Assembly (NCBI GenBank): GCA_003233025.1
Contig: QIKS01000192.1
Span: 1-5,438, forward strand
Length of the DNA stretch: 5,438 nt
Source: Hellea balneolensis
GTDB lineage: Bacteria; Pseudomonadota; Alphaproteobacteria; Caulobacterales; Maricaulaceae
Reading direction: 5' to 3'
How positions within the stretch are numbered: the first letter of the stretch is position 1; every line of letters begins with the position of its first letter. The position numbers were made by a program, and so were the translations under genes. Below the pieces are notes generated by a model, which ran no database searches, had not been told where the DNA came from, and saw only the letters and a program-made list of their open reading frames with translations. This document shows positions 1-5,315 of the stretch, piece by piece.

Positions 1-7
1 GACCGGT

Positions 8-292
8 TTAGTTTTCCATTGGTTTGGTATTAAGTTGGGATAAGTTTATCTTTGCCTGTTTTGTAAGTTCATGGTCAGGGTGGCGGGCAATAAATAATTC
101 AAAAGCGGCTATATTATTTTTCATTACTGCGGCGTCATATTCTTCCTGAATGGCTATATTCCCGTCGCGGGCAATTTGCATTTCACTGTCCTCTTTGGGC
201 GCGGTTTCCACACCATTATCAGCCACACCTTTTGAACAACCTACGATGCTGATTGCCACAGAAGTGATAAAAAAAAGCCTTAACAATCCCAA
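8..292 (-). CDS. small predicted lipoprotein with TPR-like helical pair
   Basis: A 94-residue protein. Residues 1–18 form a short signal peptide (Arg5, then a hydrophobic run) ending in the lipobox I-V-G-C, so Cys19 should be lipidated by the Lgt/LspA pathway. Ser20 at +2 would favour the outer membrane under the E. coli rule. The mature part starts with a polar, acidic linker (about 20–48). It then has two short helices (about 49–87) with the pattern A-F-x-x-F-I-x-x-H-P-D followed by K-x-A-x-x-x-L, as in half-TPR units of envelope proteins. The start is TTG: no ATG or GTG lies in frame between it and the upstream TAG at 320–322, and the hydrophobic stretch requires a start near here. A weak GGCGG lies just upstream. 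A good promoter precedes it (348–376), so it is probably a single-gene unit. I do not recognise the family, and its role is unknown. Confidence 0.7.
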   Translation of the reverse strand: MGLLRLFFITSVAISIVGCSKGVADNGVETAPKEDSEMQIARDGNIAIQEEYDAAVMKNNIAAFELFIARHPDHELTKQAKINLSQLNTKPMEN

Positions 293-347
293 CCGCCAAT
301 AAAAGAATGAATATACCTGCTACCCATCCGCCCTCAATACTGTGTTT

Positions 348-376
348 AGAATATCATATAAACCGTTAATTGTCAA
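348..376 (-). promoter_or_regulatory. sigma70-like promoter for the lipoprotein gene
   Basis: On the minus strand a perfect TTGACA (376–371) is followed by 17 bases and TATTCT (353–348, 4 of 6 matches to TATAAT). Transcription would start near 341, giving a leader of about 50 nt before the TTG start at 292. The position is right for driving the lipoprotein gene independently of suhB upstream. Prediction by eye only. Confidence 0.55.
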
Positions 377-479
377 TGAAGGCGCCTAATAGGTCTGCCT
401 CCCTCTCAATTTAGAGCCTATGGAATGGCATATATATTAGGAAAACCCCGATAATATTCCAAAGAGGAAGTGAAAACAC

Positions 480-1289
480 TTATCCTTGCAGGCGTTTTAG
501 GAATTCGGGCATGAGGGCTTCGTTGGCGCAGACGATATTGCCGCTTTCCAGCGGGTTGTTATCGCCAGTATCGAGTTCTTGGACGATTACGCGGGCTTCG
601 CGGCAAATGACGATGCCTGCGGCGATATCCCAAGGCAGGAGGCCGCGCTCCCAAAAGCCGTTAAACCGGCCAGCCGCAACCCAGGCTAGATCAAGGGCGG
701 CGGAGCCAAAGCGGCGAATGCCGGCGGCTTCGGCCATGACTTTGTGCAGTTCTTTTAGGAATTTGGCGTGGCCGGGCTTGCCTTTCCAAGGTGTGCCCGT
801 GGCAAAGACGGCAGTGCTAAAATCAGAATTGGGGTTCGATATCCGCAAGCGCTTTTCAACCCCGCGACTATCAATTAAAAACGCGCCGCGCCCGGATTCC
901 GCGAAAAACATTTCATCGCGCATCAGGTCGTAAATCACGCCGGCATGCAAAGCGCCTTCGCGCTCGACTCCGATGGAGATGGCGAAATGTGGATTGCCGT
1001 GCATGAAATTTAATGTGCCATCGAGCGGATCAATAATGAAACGGTGGGTTTTGTCAGTGCCGGGCACCGCGCCCCGTTCTTCCATCAGGTAGCCATAGCC
1101 GGGCCTGTCCATGCGCAGGCTTTCAAAGATTTTTTCTTCGGCCATTTTATCCGCCGCCGTGACAAAGTCCGCCGGGCCCTTGCGCGACACTTGCAGGTTT
1201 TCAACCTCGCCAAAATCACGGGACAGAACGCGCGCACCCTTGCGGGCCGCTTTCATCATCACTTCGACAAGGGGGGAGGCATTAGGCAT
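480..1289 (-). CDS. suhB: inositol monophosphatase family protein (SuhB-like)
   Basis: A 269-residue member of the Mg-dependent, Li-sensitive phosphatase superfamily; E. coli SuhB has a similar length. The motifs run in order: K37-G-P-A-D-F-V-T-x-x-D47, the metal-ligand pair E70-E71, motif A I-D87-P-L-D90-G-T-x-N-F (86–95), and motif B W-D221-I-A-A-G (220–225). The metal-binding acids E70/71, D87, D90 and D221 are all present, so the enzyme should be active on inositol-1-phosphate or a related sugar or nucleotide phosphate. In E. coli, SuhB also takes part in rRNA antitermination; whether that applies here cannot be read from sequence. The ATG shares one base with the efp stop (TAATG), with AAGAGAG a few bases upstream inside efp, so the two genes are probably co-transcribed and translationally coupled. 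The N-terminus resembles other alphaproteobacterial members, supporting this start. The family is certain; the physiological substrate is not. Confidence 0.93.
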   Translation of the reverse strand: MPNASPLVEVMMKAARKGARVLSRDFGEVENLQVSRKGPADFVTAADKMAEEKIFESLRMDRPGYGYLMEERGAVPGTDKTHRFIIDPLDGTLNFMHGNPHFAISIGVEREGALHAGVIYDLMRDEMFFAESGRGAFLIDSRGVEKRLRISNPNSDFSTAVFATGTPWKGKPGHAKFLKELHKVMAEAAGIRRFGSAALDLAWVAAGRFNGFWERGLLPWDIAAGIVICREARVIVQELDTGDNNPLESGNIVCANEALMPEFLKRLQG

Positions 1290-1852
1290 TAATCTGCTCT
1301 CTTCACATACGACCCGTCTTCGGTCAGGACGATAATACGCTCGCCAATATTGACGAATGGCGGCACGGTGGTGCGCACGCCGTTTTCCAAAATGGCGGGC
1401 TTGTAGGAATTGGCGGCTGTCTGGCCTTTGACCACGGGCTCGGTTTCGGAAATTTCCAAAACCACCTGATCGGGCAGGGTGACGGAAATGGGTTTGTCTT
1501 CGTGGAATTCCAACTGCACTTCCATGCCGTCGGTCAGAAAAGCGGCGCGGTCGCCAATGAAATCCGCTTCCAGGCTAATCTGTTCGTAATTCTCGGAATT
1601 CATAAACACCAACATGTCCCCGTCAACATAGAGGAAGGTATGGGGTTTTTGATCGAGGCGTACCCGCTCGACCGTTTCGCTGGCCCGGAAGCGTTCATTT
1701 AGCTTGCGCCCGTCGATCAGGTTTTTAAGTTCAACCTGATTAAACGCGCCGCCTTTGCCGGGCTTGACCGCATTGGTTCTGACGGCAATCCACAAGCCGT
1801 TTTGGTGGCTGATAATATTGCCGATGCGAATTTCATTGCCATTGATTTTCAT
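1289..1852 (-). CDS. efp: translation elongation factor P
   Basis: EF-P, 187 residues, normal for the family. It binds ribosomes stalled on polyproline stretches, next to the P-site tRNA, and restores peptide-bond formation. Visible signatures: the KOW-like N-terminal domain (M-K-I-N-G-N-E-I-R, residues 1–9), the acceptor loop V-K-P-G-K33-G-G-A-F (29–37), V-E-L-K-N-L-I-D-G, and the C-terminal V-K-G-Q-T-A-A then P-P-F-V. Lys33 is at the tip position that is beta-lysylated by EpmA in many proteobacteria; no epmA or epmB lies in this window. The open frame continues 28 codons upstream to 1936, but the ATG at 1852 gives the canonical N-terminus and has an AAAGGA ribosome binding site 6 bases before it, so I chose it. 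It is the first gene of an efp–suhB unit, diverges from ygfZ, and has a possible SD-masking hairpin in its leader. Confidence 0.97.
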   Translation of the reverse strand: MKINGNEIRIGNIISHQNGLWIAVRTNAVKPGKGGAFNQVELKNLIDGRKLNERFRASETVERVRLDQKPHTFLYVDGDMLVFMNSENYEQISLEADFIGDRAAFLTDGMEVQLEFHEDKPISVTLPDQVVLEISETEPVVKGQTAANSYKPAILENGVRTTVPPFVNIGERIIVLTEDGSYVKRAD

Positions 1853-1858
1853 GGATAT

Positions 1859-1864
1859 TCCTTT
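1859..1864 (-). promoter_or_regulatory. Shine-Dalgarno site that fixes the efp start
   Basis: AAAGGA on the minus strand lies 6 bases before the ATG at 1852. It supports the 187-residue EF-P over the 28-codon longer reading. Four of its six bases (1861–1864) lie within an arm of the inverted repeat 1861–1887. Confidence 0.7.
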
Positions 1865-1887
1865 GATGTGCACGGCTCTTATCAAAG
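1861..1887 (-). repeat. 7-bp inverted repeat in the efp leader, partly covering its SD
   Basis: CTTTGAT (plus strand 1861–1867) and ATCAAAG (1881–1887) are perfect inverted copies separated by 13 bases. In the efp transcript the downstream arm ATCAAAG includes the AAAG of the AAAGGA Shine-Dalgarno. Folding would therefore partly hide the ribosome binding site. The stem has only two G-C pairs and a 13-nt loop, so it is weak alone. It could equally be a protein-binding dyad in the divergent promoter region. Confidence 0.4.
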
Positions 1888-1969
1888 CCCACAGGGCGCG
1901 GCAAGCGGTTATAACGCTTTGCAAGCTTTGCCGCACAGTATAAGTTTACCGCTTGTTACCGGAGTCGCC

Positions 1970-2743
1970 ATGCCCATCGCCCACCTTGAACGTTCAATCA
2001 TTTCCCTGAAAGGGGAAAATGTCCGTGATTTTCTTGATGGACTGATCACTAATAATTTGCACGGGGACTTAACCTTTGCTGCGCTACTGACCCCACAAGG
2101 CAAAATCATTGCCGATTTCTTCGTTCACAAACGGGCAGAAGATCATTTGCTTTTAGAAACCCCGGAAAAATTCGGCAAAATTTTGGCTCTGCGCTTAAAG
2201 ATGTATAAGCTTCGTGCCAAGATCGATATTGAAGATGTGAGCGATAATATGGCTGTTTATGTATTTTGGGACGGGGAAGGTGATGTCGGACATGTTGACC
2301 CGCGTCACGAAAATTTAGGCCAGCGCCTGATCGCTGATTCCGGAACCTTTATGCCCGAACATAGTCCCGAAGATTATGACACCCACCGCCTGTCCCTCAG
2401 CGTTCCCGACAGCACATGGGATTTCGAAACGCAGCAGGTTTTTCCGGCGGACGCCAATATGGATTTACTGGACGGGGTCGATTATAAAAAAGGCTGTTTT
2501 ATTGGTCAGGAAGTCGTCAGTCGCATGCACCGTAAAACCGAAGTGCGCAAACGCATGCGGGCCGTGAAGTTGTCTGGCGCGGCCCAAACTGGCGACGCAA
2601 TAAAAGTCGGGGGCCGCACTGTCGGTGCGCTCCATCATGTCAGGAATGATATTGGCATGGCCCTAGTAAGGCTTGACCGCCTAGCAAAAGCGGATGACAC
2701 TCCGGCGGTAAACGGTAATCCTGTGACGATTATGAATGGCTAA
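1970..2743 (+). CDS. ygfZ: YgfZ/GcvT-fold folate-binding protein, Fe-S cluster maintenance
   Basis: A 257-residue protein of the YgfZ/IBA57 family. These tetrahydrofolate-binding proteins, related to the T-protein of glycine cleavage, help build or repair [4Fe-4S] clusters in enzymes such as MiaB. The diagnostic motif K-G-C176-F-I-G-Q-E (174–181) is intact, preceded by the usual F-P-A-D-A-N-M-D-L-L-D-G-V segment (158–170). The N-terminal S-L-K-G-E-N-V-R-D-F-L-x-G-L-I-T-N-N (12–29) and L-T-P-Q-G-K-I-I-A-D (40–49) are also typical. At 257 residues it is shorter than E. coli YgfZ (about 326) and compact like other alphaproteobacterial members. The open frame reaches back to 1802, but that would overlap the 5' end of efp; the ATG at 1970 has GGAG 5 bases upstream and a family-like N-terminus. 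First gene of a three-gene operon; its stop overlaps the next start by 8 bases. Confidence 0.92.
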   Translation: MPIAHLERSIISLKGENVRDFLDGLITNNLHGDLTFAALLTPQGKIIADFFVHKRAEDHLLLETPEKFGKILALRLKMYKLRAKIDIEDVSDNMAVYVFWDGEGDVGHVDPRHENLGQRLIADSGTFMPEHSPEDYDTHRLSLSVPDSTWDFETQQVFPADANMDLLDGVDYKKGCFIGQEVVSRMHRKTEVRKRMRAVKLSGAAQTGDAIKVGGRTVGALHHVRNDIGMALVRLDRLAKADDTPAVNGNPVTIMNG

Positions 2744-3215
2744 GATGAGCAGTGAAACAATCGAGATAAGGCGCAATGACCCGGCGGCACTGGCGGATTT
2801 TGCCGCACTAAATCTATATTGGATTGAGCGCATGCACACGGTTGAAGCATCCGACCAAGAGATGGCAGATAATCCTGAAGCCTACACCCACGGACGTAAC
2901 AGCATATTTAGCCTGCACATTAGCGGGAAAACCGCTGGTGTATGCGCTCTTAAAGAAGACAGTGACGGTCAGTTCGAGCTAACCAAAATGGCGGTTAGCG
3001 CGGATTTCCAAGGGCGCGGGCTTGGCAAAAAACTAATGGAAATCGTCGAAGCCTATGCCCGCGATGATATGGAACTTGCAAAAATATACCTGCTCAGTAA
3101 CACAAAGAACGAAGCCGCCATTCGCCTTTACAAACGTGAAGGCTGGTCGGTAATGTTCGAAGGGCCACACCCGACTTATGAGCGGTGCGATATTGGTATG
3201 GAGAAAATACTATGA
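2736..3215 (+). CDS. GNAT family N-acetyltransferase
   Basis: A 159-residue GCN5-related acetyltransferase that would transfer the acetyl group from acetyl-CoA to an amine. The acetyl-CoA pyrophosphate-binding motif A is clear: M-A-V-S-A-D-F-Q-G-R-G-L-G-K-K-L (85–100), with Q/R-x-x-G-x-G as Q-G-R-G-L-G. Motif B follows at N-E-A-A-I-R-L-Y-K-R-E-G-W (125–137). The N-terminal L-N-x-x-W-I-E-R, then V-E-A-S-D and N-P-E, occurs in a common GNAT subgroup of unknown substrate, so no function beyond acetyl transfer can be given. The start is ATG 2736, overlapping the ygfZ stop by 8 bases; an ATG three codons later (2745) is possible, and neither has a strong Shine-Dalgarno. Its stop overlaps the tag start (ATGA), so its translation is probably coupled on both sides. 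Confidence 0.9.
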   Translation: MAKMSSETIEIRRNDPAALADFAALNLYWIERMHTVEASDQEMADNPEAYTHGRNSIFSLHISGKTAGVCALKEDSDGQFELTKMAVSADFQGRGLGKKLMEIVEAYARDDMELAKIYLLSNTKNEAAIRLYKREGWSVMFEGPHPTYERCDIGMEKIL

Positions 3216-3799
3216 CACATAACCCCGACCTGCCCAGATGCGGCTGGGTGCCACCAGCCGACGAATTATATTGCCATTACCATGATACGGAATGGGGTGT
3301 GCCGATCCGCGATAGCAAATTATTGTTCTCAAAATTGATCCAGGACGGTATGCAAGCTGGTCTGGCCTGGATCACCATTTTGCGGAAACGCGACACTATA
3401 TTGGAAGCCTTTGACGGCCTCGACCCCGACATCATCGCAAACTATACCGACAAAGACCGCGAGCGGCTACTCGCCGATCCCGGCATTATCCGCTCAAAGC
3501 TGAAAATCAATGCCGCCATTTCCAACGCGCAAATTTACATAAAAATGCGCGACGAAGAAGGCCTGGATTTTTCAGAATATCTCTGGGATTTCGTCGGCGG
3601 CAAACCAATTATCAATAGCTGGAAAAAATTCAAAGATGCCCCGGTCGACAGCCCCGAAAGCATCGCCATGGCCAAAGATTTGAAAAAACGCGGTTTCAAA
3701 TTCGTCGGGCCCGTGATTATCTATGCTTTCATGCAGGCCATCGGTATGGTCAATGATCATGAGGTCGGTTGTCATGTTTACGATACCTGCAATAAGTAA
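3212..3799 (+). CDS. tag: DNA-3-methyladenine glycosylase I
   Basis: A 195-residue base-excision repair enzyme of the HhH superfamily. It removes 3-methyladenine from alkylated DNA. R-C10-G-W-V, Y20-x-x-Y23-H24-D-x-E-W-G-V-P, Q-A-G-L-A-W53-I-T-I-L-R-K-R, the G-I-I-R-S-K-x-K-I segment and G-F-K-F-V-G-P with N-D-H183-E-V-G-C187 all match Tag. The zinc ligands (Cys10, His24, His183, Cys187; E. coli 4, 17, 175, 179) and base-pocket aromatics Tyr20, Tyr23 and Trp53 are conserved. The position of E. coli Glu38, which contacts the base, is Asp45 here; I believe this D-G-x-Q-A-G-L variant occurs in other Tag proteins. The start at 3212 overlaps the GNAT stop by 4 bases (ATGA), with GGAG 8 bases upstream (3200–3203). 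The longer reading from 3185 lies inside the GNAT gene and adds no family sequence. Last gene of the ygfZ–GNAT–tag operon. Confidence 0.95.
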   Translation: MTHNPDLPRCGWVPPADELYCHYHDTEWGVPIRDSKLLFSKLIQDGMQAGLAWITILRKRDTILEAFDGLDPDIIANYTDKDRERLLADPGIIRSKLKINAAISNAQIYIKMRDEEGLDFSEYLWDFVGGKPIINSWKKFKDAPVDSPESIAMAKDLKKRGFKFVGPVIIYAFMQAIGMVNDHEVGCHVYDTCNK

Positions 3800-3854
3800 C
3801 ACAATAATTTGACTGGCACCTGTTGCATTTGGTGCTAAAAGAGCTGAATATTTT

Positions 3855-3862
3855 AAGGGGAG
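3855..3862 (+). promoter_or_regulatory. strong Shine-Dalgarno that fixes the GTG start of the KAS III gene
   Basis: AAGGGGAG lies 6 bases before GTG 3869. It is close to the anti-SD complement and supports the GTG start, which also gives a proper KAS III N-terminus. Confidence 0.75.
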
Positions 3863-3868
3863 TCCCAA

Positions 3869-4984
3869 GTGACAGCCGTAATTAGCGCCACAGGATTGTG
3901 GACACCGAAGGACAGTATTTCCAACGAAGAACTGGTCACTGCTTTCAATGCTTATTCGAACAATTGGAACGCCGCCCACGCTGGCGAGATTGAGGCGGGG
4001 ACGCTTGAGGCCAAGCCGTTATCCTCTGCCGGATTTATAGAAAAAGCGTCCGGGATAAAATCGCGGTTTGTGATTTCTAAAACCCCGATTTTGGATCCGG
4101 AGATTATGGCCCCGCAGATTGAGGAACGCCCGGACGAGGATATATCCGTCCTTGCGGAAATTTCCGTGGCTGCTGCCAAAGACGCTCTCAAAAAAGCAAG
4201 GCGCGAGCCCAAAGACGTGGACGCTGTGATCGTGGCGTGCTCCAATTTACAGCGCGCCTATCCTGCCATTGCCATCGAGGTGCAGGACGCGCTCGGCATG
4301 GGCGGGTTCGGGTTTGATATGAATGTGGCTTGCTCAAGCGCCACATTCGGCATCGAAACCGCACGGGGTTTGATTTTGGCCGGGCAGGCCAAATCGGTGC
4401 TCGTCTGCAATCCCGAGATTTGTTCGGCCCATCTGAATTTCAAAGACCGCGACAGCCATTTCATTTTTGGCGATGTGGCCACGGCCATTCTGGTCGAAGA
4501 CGAAAGCATAGCCCCCAAGGGCGCATGGGAAATTCTTGGCACCAAACTCGGCACACAATTTTCCAATAATATCCGCAATAATTTCGGCTTCCTCAACAAT
4601 GCAGCGCCGGACGGTATCGGCGCGGACGATAAACTTTTTATGCAAAACGGTCGCCGCGTGTTTAAAGAAGTCGTGCCCTTGGTCGCAAGCATGATCAGTG
4701 AGGAACTGGCCCGGATCGGAGTCTCCACCAACCAGATCAAACGCATGTGGCTACACCAGGCCAATCTATCCATGAACACCCTCATCGCCAAAAAAGTAAT
4801 GGGCAAAGACGTCGACATGGACATGGCCCCGGTGGTCCTGGACGAATACGCCAACACCAGCTCCGCCGGTTCCATCATCGCCTTTGATAAATATTCGGAT
4901 GATTTCAAATCCGGCGACATAGGCCTGATCTGCTCCTTTGGCGCTGGATACAGCGCGGGGGTTGTTGTGGTGCGGAAAAAATAG
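3869..4984 (+). CDS. beta-ketoacyl-ACP synthase III family protein, long form
   Basis: A 371-residue thiolase-fold condensing enzyme of the FabH type. Such enzymes join an acyl-CoA starter to malonyl-ACP to begin fatty acid synthesis, or make related condensations. The triad is intact: Cys155 in N-V-A-C-S-S-A-T-F-G, His296 in W-L-H-Q-A-N, and Asn329 in Y-A-N-T-S-S-A-G. The C-terminal glycine-rich loop is S-F-G-A-G-Y-S-A-G (356–364). It is about 50 residues longer than E. coli FabH (317); most of the extra length lies between S-N-E-E-L-V (18–23) and the helix at 91–110. This long form is a recognisable proteobacterial subgroup, usually annotated just as KAS III. No plsX, acpP or other fab gene is adjacent, so it may be a second KAS III with a different starter choice; that is inference. 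GTG start with a strong Shine-Dalgarno. It lies 69 bp after tag, so it may share that operon or have its own promoter. Confidence 0.9.
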   Translation: MTAVISATGLWTPKDSISNEELVTAFNAYSNNWNAAHAGEIEAGTLEAKPLSSAGFIEKASGIKSRFVISKTPILDPEIMAPQIEERPDEDISVLAEISVAAAKDALKKARREPKDVDAVIVACSNLQRAYPAIAIEVQDALGMGGFGFDMNVACSSATFGIETARGLILAGQAKSVLVCNPEICSAHLNFKDRDSHFIFGDVATAILVEDESIAPKGAWEILGTKLGTQFSNNIRNNFGFLNNAAPDGIGADDKLFMQNGRRVFKEVVPLVASMISEELARIGVSTNQIKRMWLHQANLSMNTLIAKKVMGKDVDMDMAPVVLDEYANTSSAGSIIAFDKYSDDFKSGDIGLICSFGAGYSAGVVVVRKK

Positions 4985-4992
4985 TTTCACTC

Positions 4993-5020
4993 TTGTCAAA
5001 TTCCGTAATTTGTGTAAAAT
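4993..5020 (+). promoter_or_regulatory. sigma70-like promoter of the toxin-antitoxin operon
   Basis: TTGTCA (4993–4998) and TAAAAT (5015–5020) are separated by 16 bases, each matching the consensus at 5 of 6 positions. Transcription would start near 5027, giving a leader of about 16 nt before the antitoxin ATG. The -10 lies within an imperfect palindrome (5001–5026), as expected for an autoregulated toxin-antitoxin operon. Confidence 0.6.
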
Positions 5021-5026
5021 GCGGAA
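5001..5026. promoter_or_regulatory. imperfect palindrome, candidate antitoxin operator
   Basis: The arms TTCCGTAATTT (5001–5011) and AAAATGCGGAA (5016–5026) are inverted copies matching at 9 of 11 positions around a 4-base centre (GTGT). The dyad covers most of the promoter spacer and the whole -10. Phd/YefM antitoxins bind such dyads to repress their own operon. The operator role is inferred from position. Confidence 0.45.
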
Positions 5027-5030
5027 AAAT

Positions 5031-5036
5031 AAGGAG
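5031..5036 (+). promoter_or_regulatory. Shine-Dalgarno site that fixes the antitoxin start
   Basis: AAGGAG lies 6 bases before ATG 5043. The frame is open back to 4938 inside the KAS III gene, but this site and the family-like N-terminus select 5043. Confidence 0.75.
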
Positions 5037-5042
5037 TTGACC

Positions 5043-5309
5043 ATGCGCACTGTGCCCGCAACAGAGTTTTCAAAGAACTTTGGCCGCTACCGCGATATTG
5101 TCCAACGTGAACCCGTGGCTGTGACAAACCATGACCGTATTTCCGGATATTTTATCTCGGGCGTGGAGTATGATGCCTATATGAAACTGAAAGAATATTT
5201 GCCTAAATCATACGGGGTGGAAGAGCTTCCCGAAGAGAGCCTGCAAGCACTTGCCAAGAGCGAAATGGATAGGCGACACGCCCATCTCGACAGCCTGCTC
5301 GAAGACTAA
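5043..5309 (+). CDS. Phd/YefM family antitoxin
   Basis: An 88-residue protein with the layout of type II antitoxins of the Phd/YefM superfamily. The N-terminal DNA-binding domain (about 1–50) shows E-F-S-K-N-F-G-R-Y (8–16), then R-E-P-V-A-V-T-N-H-D-R-I-S-G-Y-F-I-S (22–39), then E-Y-D-A-Y. This is the usual pattern of a helix, a basic hairpin and 'x-G-Y-x-(I/L)-S'. The C-terminal part (about 51–88) is charged, predicted helical, and ends D-S-L-L-E-D, fitting a toxin-binding tail that folds on its partner. It should neutralise the downstream toxin by direct binding and repress the operon, probably through the palindrome at 5001–5026. The stop is 6 bases before the toxin GTG, in the same frame. 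Family call is firm; the partner assignment rests on adjacency. Confidence 0.88.
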   Translation: MRTVPATEFSKNFGRYRDIVQREPVAVTNHDRISGYFISGVEYDAYMKLKEYLPKSYGVEELPEESLQALAKSEMDRRHAHLDSLLED

Positions 5310-5315
5310 CGCCAA

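Larger units (their letters stand above)
1853..1969. other. divergent intergenic region between efp and ygfZ
   Basis: These 117 bases must hold the promoters for both efp (leftward) and ygfZ (rightward). I see no convincing consensus pair on either strand. Candidate -10 elements are TATAAG (1939–1944, plus) and TTATAA within the 8-bp palindrome GTTATAAC (1908–1915), but neither has a good -35 at the right distance. A direct repeat of GCTTTGC (1916–1922 and 1925–1931) lies next to the palindrome. The 7-bp inverted repeat 1861–1887 is annotated separately. Confidence 0.5.

Noticed and set aside
389..421. Hairpin ATAGGTCT…AGAGCCTAT downstream of suhB as a terminator
   Set aside because: The stem contains a bulge, the loop is 16 nt and no T tract follows on the minus strand. 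The AT-rich inverted repeat at 434–457 also lacks a terminator-like tail.
511..933. 140-codon open frame on the plus strand inside suhB
   Set aside because: Antisense to an intact inositol monophosphatase gene; the translation is rich in R, S, P and A with no domain.
1853..1936. 28-codon N-terminal extension of EF-P
   Set aside because: It would make EF-P longer than the family norm; the ATG at 1852 has a good ribosome binding site and the canonical N-terminus.
1802..1969. 56-codon N-terminal extension of YgfZ
   Set aside because: It overlaps the 5' end of efp on the other strand and has no YgfZ similarity; ATG 1970 has GGAG upstream.
3816..3837. Hairpin GCACC…GGTGC between tag and the KAS III gene as a terminator
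   Set aside because: The stem is short (5 G-C-rich pairs plus weaker ends), with a 10-nt loop, and it is followed by AAAAGAG rather than a T run, so it does not look like a rho-independent terminator on either strand.
3809..3838. TTGACT with TGCTAA as a promoter for the KAS III gene
   Set aside because: The -35 is fair but the -10 is poor (3 of 6) at 18-bp spacing; not good enough to annotate, although a promoter in this gap is possible.
3572..3979. 135-codon open frame on the minus strand across tag, the spacer and the KAS III start
   Set aside because: Antisense to two well-supported genes, low-complexity mixture with no family resemblance.
4258..4920. 220-codon open frame on the minus strand
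   Set aside because: It lies wholly inside the KAS III gene, which has clear catalytic motifs. The translation has no recognisable domain and no ribosome binding site; it is a codon-bias shadow.
4938..5042. 35-codon N-terminal extension of the antitoxin
   Set aside because: It begins inside the KAS III gene and would run through the promoter; ATG 5043 has AAGGAG at ideal spacing and the family N-terminus.
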